Shown one piece after another: positions 1 through 6,071 of a DNA stretch of 6,759 bases. The position numbers were made by a program, and so were the translations under genes. Position 1 is the stretch's first letter. Every line of letters starts with the position of its first letter. This stretch comes from Victivallales bacterium (GTDB lineage: Bacteria; Verrucomicrobiota; Lentisphaeria; Victivallales; Victivallaceae), in the NCBI GenBank assembly GCA_030634125.1, contig DAOWBJ010000092.1, positions 1-6,759 of the forward strand, given 5' to 3'. The notes beneath the pieces are model-generated. The model saw nothing but the letters and a program-made list of their open reading frames with translations, did no database searches and was not told where the DNA came from.

Positions 1-80
1 AAGAGAACATTCGGCAATTGCGACTCGATATTCCTCTTCGTAGGGGTGGATATCAAGCAACTCAAATTTATCAATCTGGG
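1..80 (-). other. Possible host-gene fragment left of the IS1595 remnant
   Basis: One minus-strand frame is open across this stretch and off the left edge. Its composition looks protein-like, with a run reading roughly IDKFELLDIHPYEEEYRVA. I do not recognise a family. No convincing start codon is seen, and the frame stays open into the neighbouring IS remnant, where it is antisense to the transposase. A plus-strand frame is also open here until a TAG near 112. If the IS end lies near 78, this could be a gene cut by the insertion. The stretch is too short for more. Confidence 0.2.
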
Positions 81-597
81 GTATGCACTTGACTCCTTGA
101 CATACTACATGTAGTGTATGCGTATGGAAGATTACCCACGCACACTTACTGAATTTAGAAGAAGGGTTTTCGACAGAGAATGCCTGTCTTGAGTATTTGG
201 CGCAATTCAAATGGTCTGACGGAGTCATGTGTCCCAAATGCGGAAAGCAAGAATATCAGCAAACTAAGCGTGGATTGTTTGAATGTGAAAAATGCAAACG
301 GCAAATTTCGATTACCTCTGGTACTATTTTTCATGGTACGAGAAAACCTTTGACTCTATGGCTTGAGGCCATGTGGCATATAACCAGTCAAAAATATGGA
401 GCTAACGCGCTTGGATTGCAATGCGTTCTTGGACTTTGGAAGTGGTTACATCGGCTCAGGCGTGCCATGATACGTCCTAATCGGGAATGTCTTATGGGCA
501 CTGTTGAAATTGATGAAACTCTTATTCCTGAGTTTTCCAGAACAATAAAAAAATAATCTTCAACCTTTTCTTGCTCAAGGAGTTAAAGCGCCTCAAC
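78..597 (+). mobile_element. Internally deleted IS1595-family element (remnant)
   Basis: A degenerate IS1595-type transposase reading frame lies between two imperfect inverted repeats: TTGACTCCTTGA at 89-100 and TCAAGGAGTTAA at 575-586 (11 of 12 bases match when one is reverse-complemented). The outer ends are uncertain; the run GGGG at 78 is a plausible left tip. No clean target duplication was found. At about 520 bp it is shorter than the roughly 700-1100 bp typical of the family, consistent with loss of most of the catalytic domain. It could be mobilised only by a transposase supplied elsewhere. The 11-bp word ACATGTAGTGT occurs at 107-117 and again at 596-606. Confidence 0.55.
124..556 (+). 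pseudogene. IS1595-family transposase, frameshifted and truncated
   Basis: The product would have been a DDE transposase with an N-terminal zinc ribbon. The natural start is ATG 124 (MEDYPRTLTEF), which matches how this family begins. One extra base near 157 shifts the frame, and homology resumes in the +1 frame as EEGFSTENACLEYLAQFKW. The zinc ribbon is intact (CPKC, then CEKC), followed by the family hallmark SGTIFHGTRKPL and the LRRAMIRP segment. Between VLGL and WKWLHRL about six or seven residues normally present (a GSY..AW-like stretch) are missing; slippage between two GGAAGT words would explain this. The frame reaches the first catalytic aspartate region (VEIDET), then diverges and stops, so the second Asp and the Glu are absent. 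It cannot encode an active transposase. The family call is confident from motifs; the exact ancestral sequence is inferred. Confidence 0.85.
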
Positions 598-619
598 ATG
601 TAGTGTTAATAATAAAAGT

Positions 620-648
620 GTAAAATATTAAGAAATTTTATATTTTAC
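620..648. repeat. 9-bp perfect inverted repeat (AT-rich)
   Basis: GTAAAATAT at 620-628 and ATATTTTAC at 640-648 form a perfect inverted repeat around an 11-base spacer. It lies in the AT-rich stretch (557-722) between two transposase remnants. No T-run follows it, so a terminator is not supported. It could be an operator or an element end; nothing in the sequence decides between these. Confidence 0.4.
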
Positions 649-722
649 TGTTTGATTAGATGATATTTTGTGCTGTTTTACTTTATCTTTTGGTAAATGT
701 AGTGTTATATAGGAGCTGAATT

Positions 723-947
723 ATGAAAGAACGGATATATCCTAAGAATATTAACGGAAAAATTTATTATTATCTTCAGTATACTTATCGAAAAAAAATA
801 AATGATAATGATAACGATAATGCTTGCGGGAAAGGATCCGGCACCGGAAAAAGTCAAGCGTGTACACATTCTGAATATTTAGGCTCCGCAGACAAAATCA
901 GAAAAATACTTAAACGGATATTACTGGATTTTTTTGAGCTTAGTTGA
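723..947 (+). CDS. Short ORF, probable N-terminal remnant of a transposase
   Basis: This 74-codon frame has a good ribosome binding site: AGGAG at 711-715, seven bases before the ATG. Residues 1-26 (KERIYPKNINGKIYYYLQYTYRKK) and residues 51-67 (EYLGSADKIRKILKRI) have the pattern seen at the start of many IS1634/IS4-superfamily transposases: a basic strand, a Y.YL..SYR segment, then YLG followed by a helix. The middle is low-complexity (NDNDNDN, then a Gly/Ser/Lys run). The intact transposase starting at 1065 opens with the same layout but a different sequence. No catalytic domain follows; after the TGA the same frame continues for seven codons to a TAG at 969-971. I infer a 5' fragment of a second element whose body is deleted. 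A stand-alone small protein cannot be excluded, because the frame and ribosome binding site are undamaged. Confidence 0.45.
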   Translation: MKERIYPKNINGKIYYYLQYTYRKKINDNDNDNACGKGSGTGKSQACTHSEYLGSADKIRKILKRILLDFFELS

Positions 948-959
948 GCTCGTTTTTTT
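936..959 (+). terminator. Weak terminator-like hairpin at the end of the short ORF
   Basis: GAGCT (936-940) pairs with AGCTC (947-951) around a six-base loop, followed by G and seven T. The stem has only five pairs, so termination would be inefficient. It overlaps the TGA of the preceding ORF. Confidence 0.3.
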
Positions 960-965
960 GCAAAA

Positions 966-1003
966 ATGTAGTCAGAAAATAAATTAAATAAAATCATTAA
1001 ACA
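966..1003 (+). repeat. Direct repeat, left copy (ATGTAGTCAG...)
   Basis: ATGTAGTCAG, then AAAATAAA, then AAAATCA and TTAA occur here in the same order and orientation as at 2685-2724, with small gaps. In both places the TAG inside ATGTAG is a stop codon preceded in frame by ATG (AKM-stop here, KLM-stop in the intact transposase). This suggests that the left copy is the 3' end of a related, deleted element. Confidence 0.5.
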
Positions 1004-1005
1004 AT

Positions 1006-1033
1006 TTGACTTTTGCGTAAATTAGTTTATATT
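1006..1033 (+). promoter_or_regulatory. Promoter of the IS1634 transposase gene
   Basis: TTGACT at 1006-1011 and TATATT at 1028-1033 are separated by 16 bases, a good sigma-70-type match. They lie about 30 bases upstream of the transposase ATG in AT-rich DNA. Confidence 0.55.
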
Positions 1034-1064
1034 TGTATTTTAACCCTTAATATAGGTAGTCAGA

Positions 1065-2690
1065 ATGTATATAACTGTAGTTAAAAGCGAGAAAAAAGGG
1101 AAAAAGTATAAATCCACTCTGATAAGAGAGTCATATCGTGATAGTGGAGTAGTTAAAAATAGAACTATAGCCAATATTTCAGATTTACCGCCAGAATTAA
1201 TCCGCAACATAAAATCATTTTTAAAAGGTAAGCAAGGTGATTTTAATCTTTCAGATCTTGAAAATGGAGCAGTCTACGAGTATGGCGCATCTTACGCTCT
1301 CAAAGACTTGGCGCGGCAAATTGGCTTAGAAAATGCGATCTTTTCAAGCAAAACACAATGGCGTGAAAACGTCATGGCAATGATTATTGGACGAATACTG
1401 TATCAAGGCAGCAAATTAAGCTTAATAAATACTTTTAATGACACTGCTTTATGGGAACTTGCTGGTCATGCTTACGGAAAACGCCCCGATGTAGAAAAAC
1501 ATTGTTATCAGCCGATGGATGAGTTATTGAACAGAAAAAGCAAAATTGAGCAAAAATTCGCCAAAAAACATTTTCAGAATGGCTGTATTGTTTTGTATGA
1601 TATAACTAATACCTGGTTTGAAGGAGAATACAAAAAGTCGAAAAATGTATGCTACGGTCGAGCTAAAGATGGCAAACATGGATATAAGCAAATAGCATTG
1701 GGGTTATTAACCAATAACGAGGGATGTCCAGTTGCTGTAGAGATATTTAAAGGGAGCACCTCGGATCAGACAACGGTTTTGGATCAAGTAAAAAAGATTT
1801 CAAAAACATACGGAATAAAAGAGGCTGTTTTTACTGGCGACAGGGGAATGTTAACCCAGAAAAGAATCGATGAAATAAAGGAAACTGATTTCAAAATAAT
1901 AACTGCTTTAACGCATACTGAACTCAAAACTTTAATAAAAAAAGAAGATATTCAGATGGATCTATTTGACCAGATGAATATTACAGAAGTTCTTGATTCG
2001 GAAGATAAAAAAACAAGATACATGCTTTGTAAAAATGATAATGAAATGCAAAAAGAGCGCGATACACGCGACAAACTAATAGCAAAAGTTGAAGAATTAT
2101 TGAGCATAAAAGCCGCCGTAAAAAGAAAACGGCAAATACAAAAAGTATCCGCCGGCGTCGGGAGGATATTCGCAAAATATAAAATTGAAAAGTTTTTTAA
2201 CTGGCAGGTCGCTAAAAACGGGGAACTTTCTTGGAGTCTAAAGCGTGATATTATTGAAAAGGAAAAAGAATTAGACGGCTGTTATGCAATTAAAACAGAT
2301 TCGAGCACAGAACTTATGAGTAAACAGGAGACCGTTAACAGTTATAGAAATTTGCAAAAAGCAGAACAAGCTTTTAAAAATATGAAAACCGTCATGCTTG
2401 AGCTTAGACCTGTATATCATAAGTCTGATGATAGAATTAAGGCACATATTTTTATAGTTATGCTTGCTTATTATTTGCAATGGCACGCAATGCAAAAACT
2501 TCAGCCTTTGTTCGATGAAGACGGCAAAGGAAAAGATAAGCGCTGGACTTTTGAAGGTATTATTGACCGTTTAAAATCTATCAGAAAGGTAGAAAATTTA
2601 ATTGACGGAACAGTTGTAAAAACCAACATTTCAACTCTAGATGAGGAGCAACAACAAATATTGAAATTACTTGAAGTAAAACTGATGTAG
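1065..2690 (+). CDS. IS1634-family (IS4 superfamily) DDE transposase
   Basis: This enzyme would cut and join the ends of its own insertion sequence with a two-metal RNase H-like active site. The 541 aa and uninterrupted frame fit a full-length family member. Residues 1-50 form the typical N-terminal module (KGKKYKSTLIRESYRDSG). The first catalytic Asp is probably D179 in LYDITNTWFEG, followed by GYKQIALGLL. The second is D259 in TGDRGM. The catalytic Glu is probably E434 in YRNLQKAEQAFKNMK, followed by LRPVYHKSDDRIKAHIFIVMLAYYL, the family's C-terminal signature. A charged, Lys-rich insertion lies between the second Asp and the Glu (about residues 285-400). The start is ATG 1065 with a weak AGG eight bases upstream. 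The gene runs towards rpsA, whose terminator separates them. It looks intact and could be active. The family is confident; the exact subgroup is not. Confidence 0.9.
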   Translation: MYITVVKSEKKGKKYKSTLIRESYRDSGVVKNRTIANISDLPPELIRNIKSFLKGKQGDFNLSDLENGAVYEYGASYALKDLARQIGLENAIFSSKTQWRENVMAMIIGRILYQGSKLSLINTFNDTALWELAGHAYGKRPDVEKHCYQPMDELLNRKSKIEQKFAKKHFQNGCIVLYDITNTWFEGEYKKSKNVCYGRAKDGKHGYKQIALGLLTNNEGCPVAVEIFKGSTSDQTTVLDQVKKISKTYGIKEAVFTGDRGMLTQKRIDEIKETDFKIITALTHTELKTLIKKEDIQMDLFDQMNITEVLDSEDKKTRYMLCKNDNEMQKERDTRDKLIAKVEELLSIKAAVKRKRQIQKVSAGVGRIFAKYKIEKFFNWQVAKNGELSWSLKRDIIEKEKELDGCYAIKTDSSTELMSKQETVNSYRNLQKAEQAFKNMKTVMLELRPVYHKSDDRIKAHIFIVMLAYYLQWHAMQKLQPLFDEDGKGKDKRWTFEGIIDRLKSIRKVENLIDGTVVKTNISTLDEEQQQILKLLEVKLM

Positions 2691-2724
2691 TCAGGAAAAT
2701 AAAAAACAAAATCAAGATTAAGCT
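2685..2724 (+). repeat. Direct repeat, right copy (ATGTAGTCAG...)
   Basis: This is the second copy of the repeat seen at 966-1003. It overlaps the last codons and stop of the transposase gene and continues as GAAAATAAA, AAAATCA and TTAA blocks. A deletion between the two copies would remove the whole transposase gene. Confidence 0.5.
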
Positions 2725-2820
2725 ATTTATAATCAAAGAGTTACTTCAAATCAAGCCCCGTAATGTCCGGTGAAACAGAAAAAGATAAACTTATTGACCT
2801 CTAACGAAAACATACCAGGT

Positions 2821-2863
2821 AATAATAAAAAAAGCGGTTCCGCAATTATTGCGGAACCGCTTT
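2821..2863 (-). terminator. Strong rho-independent terminator of rpsA
   Basis: AAAGCGGTTCCGCAA (2831-2845) pairs perfectly with 2849-2863 around a three-base loop, giving 15 pairs. Read on the minus strand it is followed by a T-rich tract, the complement of the A-run at 2827-2833 and the bases before it. It begins about 23 bases after the rpsA stop codon. On the plus strand no T-run follows, so it mainly serves rpsA. Confidence 0.92.
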
Positions 2864-2873
2864 AAATATTGAT

Positions 2874-2896
2874 AAGCCCCCGGGCTTTATTTTTTG
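2874..2896 (+). terminator. Possible weak plus-strand terminator overlapping the rpsA stop
   Basis: AAGCC and GGCTT form a five-pair stem around CCCG, followed by TATTTTTT on the plus strand. It could stop readthrough from the IS side into rpsA antisense. It overlaps the rpsA stop codon and may be coincidental. Confidence 0.3.
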
Positions 2897-4629
2897 AGAT
2901 CTAAAGCATCCAGATCATTGAACACTTCGCCCATATCCACCATTTCATCACCAGGTTTCAATGCCGCGGAGTATTCTTCTTCGGCTACTTTGAGTTCGGC
3001 TGCAGTGAAATCTTCTTTAGCAGCTTTGATGCTTAATCCGATTCTACGTTCGTCGTTATCAACTTTGATAACTCTGGCTTCAACAGCATCACCGATGTTC
3101 AACATGTCTTTGACGCGTTCAACATGATCTTTGCTTATTTGAGAGATATGAATCAAGCCATCAATTTTGTTGGATAATTCAATAAATGCTCCAAAAGCGG
3201 TAACCTTAGAAACTTTACCTGTGACGATATCGCCGACTTTGTAAAGTTCATTGATTTGCGCCCATGGATCTTCTTCGTTTTGTTTCAGACCGAGTGAGAT
3301 GCGCTGCTGGTCAGGATTGATATCCAGGATAACAGCTTCCACTTCATCACCGGGCTTGAGAACTTCAGTCGGATTATTGATTTTGCGAGTCCAGCTCATA
3401 TCAGAAACGTGAATCATTCCGTCGATATCATTTTCGATTTCGACAAATGCGCCGTAACTGGTCATATTGCGAACTTTACCCTTAATCTTAGTTCCAATTG
3501 GGTATTTATCAGCGAGAACTTCCCATGGGTTGCGTTCTTTCTGGCGCAGACCGAGAGAGATTTTTTTGTTGTCTTTATTGATATCCAGAACAACAGCTTC
3601 GATTTCTTCACCAACGCTGACGACTTCGCCGGCTTTAGTGATGCGTTTAGTCCAGCTCATTTCAGAAACGTGGATCAAACCTTCAACGCCGTCTTCGATT
3701 TCCATAAAGGCACCGTAAGGCATAATATTTACTATGCGGCCTTTAACAATGGAACCAACGGGATATTTATTTTCAACAGCTTCCCACGGATTTTCGCTTT
3801 TCTGCTTGTAACCGAGAGAAACACGTTCTTTTTCGTAGTCGATATCAAGGATGATAACGTCTACTTCCTGGCCAACTTCCATCATTTCTGAAGGATGCGA
3901 GATTCTGCCCCAGGACATATCTGTAATATGCAGCAGGCCATCTACACCGCCGAGATCAATGAACACACCGAAATCAGTGATATTTTTGACCACACCTGCG
4001 CGTATTTGTTCAACAGCCATGTCTTTAAGGAGAGAGGAACGTTTATCGCGCATAGATTCTTCGAGAAGTTCACGGCGGGAAACCACGATATTGTGGCGGT
4101 CTTCGTTAATTTTGAGTACTTTGACTTCGTATTCTTTACCAAGGTAGTCATCCATGTTGCGGACCGGACCAATGTCAATTTGTGAACCGGGCAGAAATGC
4201 TTCCACTCCGTCAACATCAACAATGATACCGCCTTTAACGCGATGCTTCATTACACCTTTGACAATACTGCCTTCAGCGTTTTCTTTAGTAACTTTTTCC
4301 CATGCTTTGATCGAGTAAGCTTTTGCCATGCTTAATTCAGGCATGCTGTTTTCGTTTTCGATCTCTTCAAGGAATACATCGATTTTATCGCCGACTTTAG
4401 CTTCTTCCCATTTACGGAATTCGCTGGAATGGACAAAGCCTTCCGCTTTGTAGCCAATATCAACTAATACGCCGTCATTGCGTTTTTCTACAATTGATCC
4501 TTCAATAATGGAACCTTCCGCGAAATCGCTTTTGGTTTCGTTTCCGAGCAGGGCATCCATTGAATCCATGTTACTTAAGTCAACAAAATTCATTAGATCG
4601 GCAGTTTGGGGGGAGTTTTTTTCTGTCAT
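2887..4629 (-). CDS. rpsA: 30S ribosomal protein S1
   Basis: S1 sits on the 30S subunit, captures and unfolds mRNA, and allows initiation on messages with weak or no ribosome binding sites. The 580-aa product has six S1 (OB-fold) repeats at about residues 39-104, 120-186, 207-275, 291-363, 378-450 and 465-535. Repeats 3-6 carry the canonical pattern (for example DFGVFIDLGGVDGLLHITDMSW). Repeats 1 and 2 are the divergent ones that in E. coli S1 contact the ribosome (SRREL ends repeat 2). An acidic tail of about 40 residues follows. The length is close to that of E. coli S1 (557 aa). The ATG is fixed by the long conserved N-terminal extension. No Shine-Dalgarno sequence precedes it; the leader is A-rich and ends in AAAAACAAACA. 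cmk, a frequent upstream neighbour of rpsA, is absent, and the gene is alone with its own promoter and terminator. Confidence 0.97.
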   Translation of the reverse strand: MTEKNSPQTADLMNFVDLSNMDSMDALLGNETKSDFAEGSIIEGSIVEKRNDGVLVDIGYKAEGFVHSSEFRKWEEAKVGDKIDVFLEEIENENSMPELSMAKAYSIKAWEKVTKENAEGSIVKGVMKHRVKGGIIVDVDGVEAFLPGSQIDIGPVRNMDDYLGKEYEVKVLKINEDRHNIVVSRRELLEESMRDKRSSLLKDMAVEQIRAGVVKNITDFGVFIDLGGVDGLLHITDMSWGRISHPSEMMEVGQEVDVIILDIDYEKERVSLGYKQKSENPWEAVENKYPVGSIVKGRIVNIMPYGAFMEIEDGVEGLIHVSEMSWTKRITKAGEVVSVGEEIEAVVLDINKDNKKISLGLRQKERNPWEVLADKYPIGTKIKGKVRNMTSYGAFVEIENDIDGMIHVSDMSWTRKINNPTEVLKPGDEVEAVILDINPDQQRISLGLKQNEEDPWAQINELYKVGDIVTGKVSKVTAFGAFIELSNKIDGLIHISQISKDHVERVKDMLNIGDAVEARVIKVDNDERRIGLSIKAAKEDFTAAELKVAEEEYSAALKPGDEMVDMGEVFNDLDALDLKK

Positions 4630-4728
4630 GTTGTTTGTTTTTGGTTAATTTGGTTAATTTGTTTAGTTTATTAATTATTAAAACCCAATTTAAAATCCAG
4701 CCACTTAGCCGGAAGTTAAAAACGACAA
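4630..4728 (-). promoter_or_regulatory. rpsA 5' leader without Shine-Dalgarno, with tandem repeat
   Basis: The predicted leader is about 100 nt. On the plus strand it contains two adjacent copies of TTGGTTAAT (4641-4649 and 4650-4658), so the mRNA carries ATTAACCAA twice just before the start region. Upstream, CCGGC and GCTGG (plus strand 4700-4715) can pair with one G-U. No AGGAGG-like sequence occurs within 20 bases of the ATG. rpsA of E. coli likewise lacks a strong ribosome binding site and is autoregulated by S1; that this leader works in the same way is inference. Confidence 0.5.
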
Positions 4729-4734
4729 GTTTTA

Positions 4735-4762
4735 ATAATACAGCAAATTACCGTTTTTTCAA
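4735..4762 (-). promoter_or_regulatory. rpsA promoter (sigma-70 type)
   Basis: On the minus strand TTGAAA (plus 4757-4762) and TATTAT (plus 4735-4740) are 16 bases apart, with an A-rich stretch upstream. This places the transcription start about 100 bases before the rpsA ATG. Confidence 0.65.
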
Positions 4763-4870
4763 GGTTTTTTCGACATAAATCCTTAAATAAGCCATATTTA
4801 GAGAAAAACCGGATGTAACGGCTCCGTGGTTAAGCGGCGGAAGGCGCAATTAGACCAAATCCGCTCTCGA

Positions 4871-4926
4871 AAAGCTCGGCTTTTTTGAAAAAAGCGAAAC
4901 GATTTTTCAAAAAAGATGCGAGCTTT
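4871..4926. repeat. Long imperfect inverted repeat (21 pairs with a small bulge)
   Basis: The left arm is AAAGCTCG, G, then CTTTTTTGAAAAA (4871-4892). The right arm is TTTTTCAAAAAAG, AT, then GCGAGCTTT (4903-4926). The outer eight and inner thirteen bases pair perfectly around a 10-base loop. The left arm also contains its own small palindrome, GCTTTTTT-G-AAAAAAGC (4879-4895). It lies in the stretch between the rpsA promoter and the glycosidase remnant (4763-5060), where I see no gene. The open frame there begins with TTG inside this repeat and has no ribosome binding site. It may be a bidirectional terminator or the end of a small mobile element. Confidence 0.6.
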
Positions 4927-5034
4927 ATGTTTAAACTACACTATTTTGTAGGCAGATGCTTCTCGTTAAATATGGTTGTGGCATTTTTTTACACATACCT
5001 TATATATGCGCTGACAATAGCTTCGTTGACCGGC

Positions 5035-5648
5035 GACCGGGGTTGCCAATCCATCAATAATGACAAACTTTTGATGTTCAGGACCTCATACAAAAACCTT
5101 AAAAATAATATCAATACTGTCTTATGGAACGAAGAAGTTAACTCGTATTCAAGTTTTAATTTATTGACCGGGAAATTTCAATTCTCGTTTTCTGATCCCT
5201 ATTTAAAAAGTAGTATCGGCAAAGACAGCTTCCAGAGCTGCTCTAATCTGATTCCGCTGTATGCCAGGCTGGCATCCCGAGAACAGGCAGTCTTTCCCGC
5301 TCCAGCGAATATTATAACAATGCGATATGGGGAAATCCGCCGCGATTTATGGATCCCAATCGCTTAACTAATTCGAATTGGCAGGGACCGGTCTGGGTTC
5401 CATTAAATTATTTTATGTTTCACGCATTGCTTTTTTATGGGTTTGCGGGGGAGGCGGAAATTTTGTCTTCCAGAACGATAAATATGCTCGTACATTCCCT
5501 CAATAAAATCGGTTCATTTGCCGAAAATTATGATAGTGATAATGGAACGCCGCTTTATTGCAAAGACTTTGCTTCCTGGAATATACTGGCCGACATGATG
5601 CCACAGGAAACAATAAATAAAAAATGGATCATGGACGCAATATTTTAA
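5035..5648 (+). pseudogene. Decayed glycoside hydrolase, GH63/MGH1-like C-terminal part
   Basis: The ancestral protein would have been an (alpha/alpha)6-barrel glucosidase acting on alpha-linked glucosides; the substrate cannot be told. In the first frame, LKNNINTVLWNEEVNSY and SNLIPLYARLASREQA match the barrel helices of such enzymes. Between about 5285 and 5312 the frame moves by a net one-base loss. In the new frame the reading is YYNNAIWGNPPRFMDPNRLT, then SNWQGPVWVPLNYFMFHALL (near 5373-5430) and FAENYDSDNGTPLY, then DFASWNILADMM, a classic C-terminal layout. The first frame hits a stop at 5365. The N-terminal half of the enzyme is missing upstream, and codons before about 5060 show no recognisable homology. 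No start with a ribosome binding site is present. Pseudogene status is well supported; the family number is tentative (GH63, GH37 and related clans share these motifs). Confidence 0.7.
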
Positions 5649-5742
5649 GGTTTCAAACTGTAAAACTGGAAGCCGAGCATCCACACTATAATCCGTGCGA
5701 ATTGGATATTCAAATAAGAATAATGAAAATACAGTAATAAAG

Positions 5743-5770
5743 AATGGAATAATATTTTACTGATTCCATT
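5743..5770. repeat. 8-bp perfect inverted repeat upstream of the tRNA gene
   Basis: AATGGAAT and ATTCCATT flank a 12-base spacer. No T-run follows directly. It lies between the glycosidase remnant and the tRNA promoter and could be a weak terminator or be coincidental in AT-rich DNA. Confidence 0.35.
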
Positions 5771-5788
5771 AATAAGTGATTTGCTTTT

Positions 5789-5794
5789 TATAAT
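5789..5794 (+). promoter_or_regulatory. -10 element of the tRNA-Leu promoter
   Basis: A perfect TATAAT lies about 39 bases before the mature tRNA 5' end. The -35 region (around 5760-5771) matches the consensus poorly, so the promoter call rests mainly on the -10 and its position. Confidence 0.45.
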
Positions 5795-5832
5795 TTTAGC
5801 AGTAAAGTAAAGACCTGTTCATTTCAGGATAT

Positions 5833-5919
5833 GCCGAAGTGGCGAAACTGGCAGACGCGCTAGACTCAAAATCTGGTTCCCGCAAGGGAGTGTGGGTTCG
5901 AATCCCACCTTCGGTACCA
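5833..5919 (+). tRNA. tRNA-Leu, anticodon CAA
   Basis: The sequence folds into a class II tRNA of 87 nt. The acceptor stem is GCCGAAG with CTTCGGT (first pair G-U). The D arm contains the leucine-type GGCGAAACTGGCAGACGC, and the anticodon stem is CTAGA/TCTGG with loop CTCAAAA, giving anticodon CAA for UUG codons. A long variable arm follows (TTCCC-GCAA-GGGAG), then the T arm GTGGG-TTCGAAT-CCCAC, discriminator A and an encoded CCA. Every arm is intact. Leucine tRNA genes are common integration sites for tyrosine-recombinase elements, which matters for the repeat-rich DNA that follows. Confidence 0.97.
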
Positions 5920-5927
5920 CTAATTTA

Positions 5928-5963
5928 CCCTCAAGAATCTCTACTTAAGGGCTTTTTGGTTTT
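5928..5963 (+). terminator. Rho-independent terminator after tRNA-Leu
   Basis: CCCTCAAG (5928-5935) pairs with CTTAAGGG (5944-5951) with one C-A mismatch and an eight-base loop. It is followed by C, five T, GG and more T. It begins nine bases after the tRNA CCA, as expected for a tRNA transcript terminator. Confidence 0.7.
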
Positions 5964-5972
5964 TTCCCAATG

Positions 5973-6006
5973 TATACTAATATACACCCATATACGTCTA
6001 CATACA
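5973..6006. repeat. Clustered TATAC words after the tRNA
   Basis: TATAC starts at 5973, 5981 and 5991, and a related ACATAC starts at 6001, so the words recur about every 8-10 bases. Phased short repeats beside a tRNA 3' end can be arm-type binding sites for an integrase. No integrase gene lies in the window, so this function is only suggested. Confidence 0.3.
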
Positions 6007-6071
6007 ACTCAAAAGACCCCCAAAACGTCCCCCTCTTAAAAATACACATATCCATCAGCAATCGTAACTCA

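Larger units (their letters stand above)
1004..2724 (+). mobile_element. IS1634-family insertion sequence, boundaries approximate
   Basis: An apparently complete IS1634-type transposase gene occupies almost all of this interval, preceded by its own promoter. I could not find convincing terminal inverted repeats or a target duplication. The limits given are simply the ends of the two copies of a direct repeat (966-1003 and 2685-2724). Elements of this family normally have inverted repeats and a short target duplication, so either the ends have drifted or the true borders lie slightly elsewhere. Confidence 0.5.

Noticed and set aside
97..125. Promoter with TTGACA at 97-102 for the IS1595 transposase
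   Set aside because: The -35 match is perfect, but no acceptable -10 lies at 16-18 bases and the start codon would fall within the promoter; the motif is part of the terminal repeat region.
1981..2495. Two minus-strand frames inside the IS1634 transposase gene
   Set aside because: They are antisense shadows of an intact transposase gene with low-complexity translations.
2763..2804. 13-codon peptide ATG 2763 to TAA, ending KLIDL
   Set aside because: No ribosome binding site and only a short open frame upstream; most likely chance.
2894..4223. Several open frames overlapping rpsA on the opposite strand and in an alternative minus frame
   Set aside because: They are shadows of the long, strongly conserved rpsA frame, without ribosome binding sites or recognisable motifs.
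4885..5034. TTG at 4885 as the start of the glycosidase-containing frame
   Set aside because: The codon lies inside a long inverted repeat, has no ribosome binding site, and the first 50 residues show no family similarity.
5839..6039. Plus-strand frame beginning MAKLADALDSKSGSRKGVWVRIPPS
   Set aside because: This is the well-known spurious translation of a leucine-type tRNA gene; it lies inside the tRNA and runs into its terminator.
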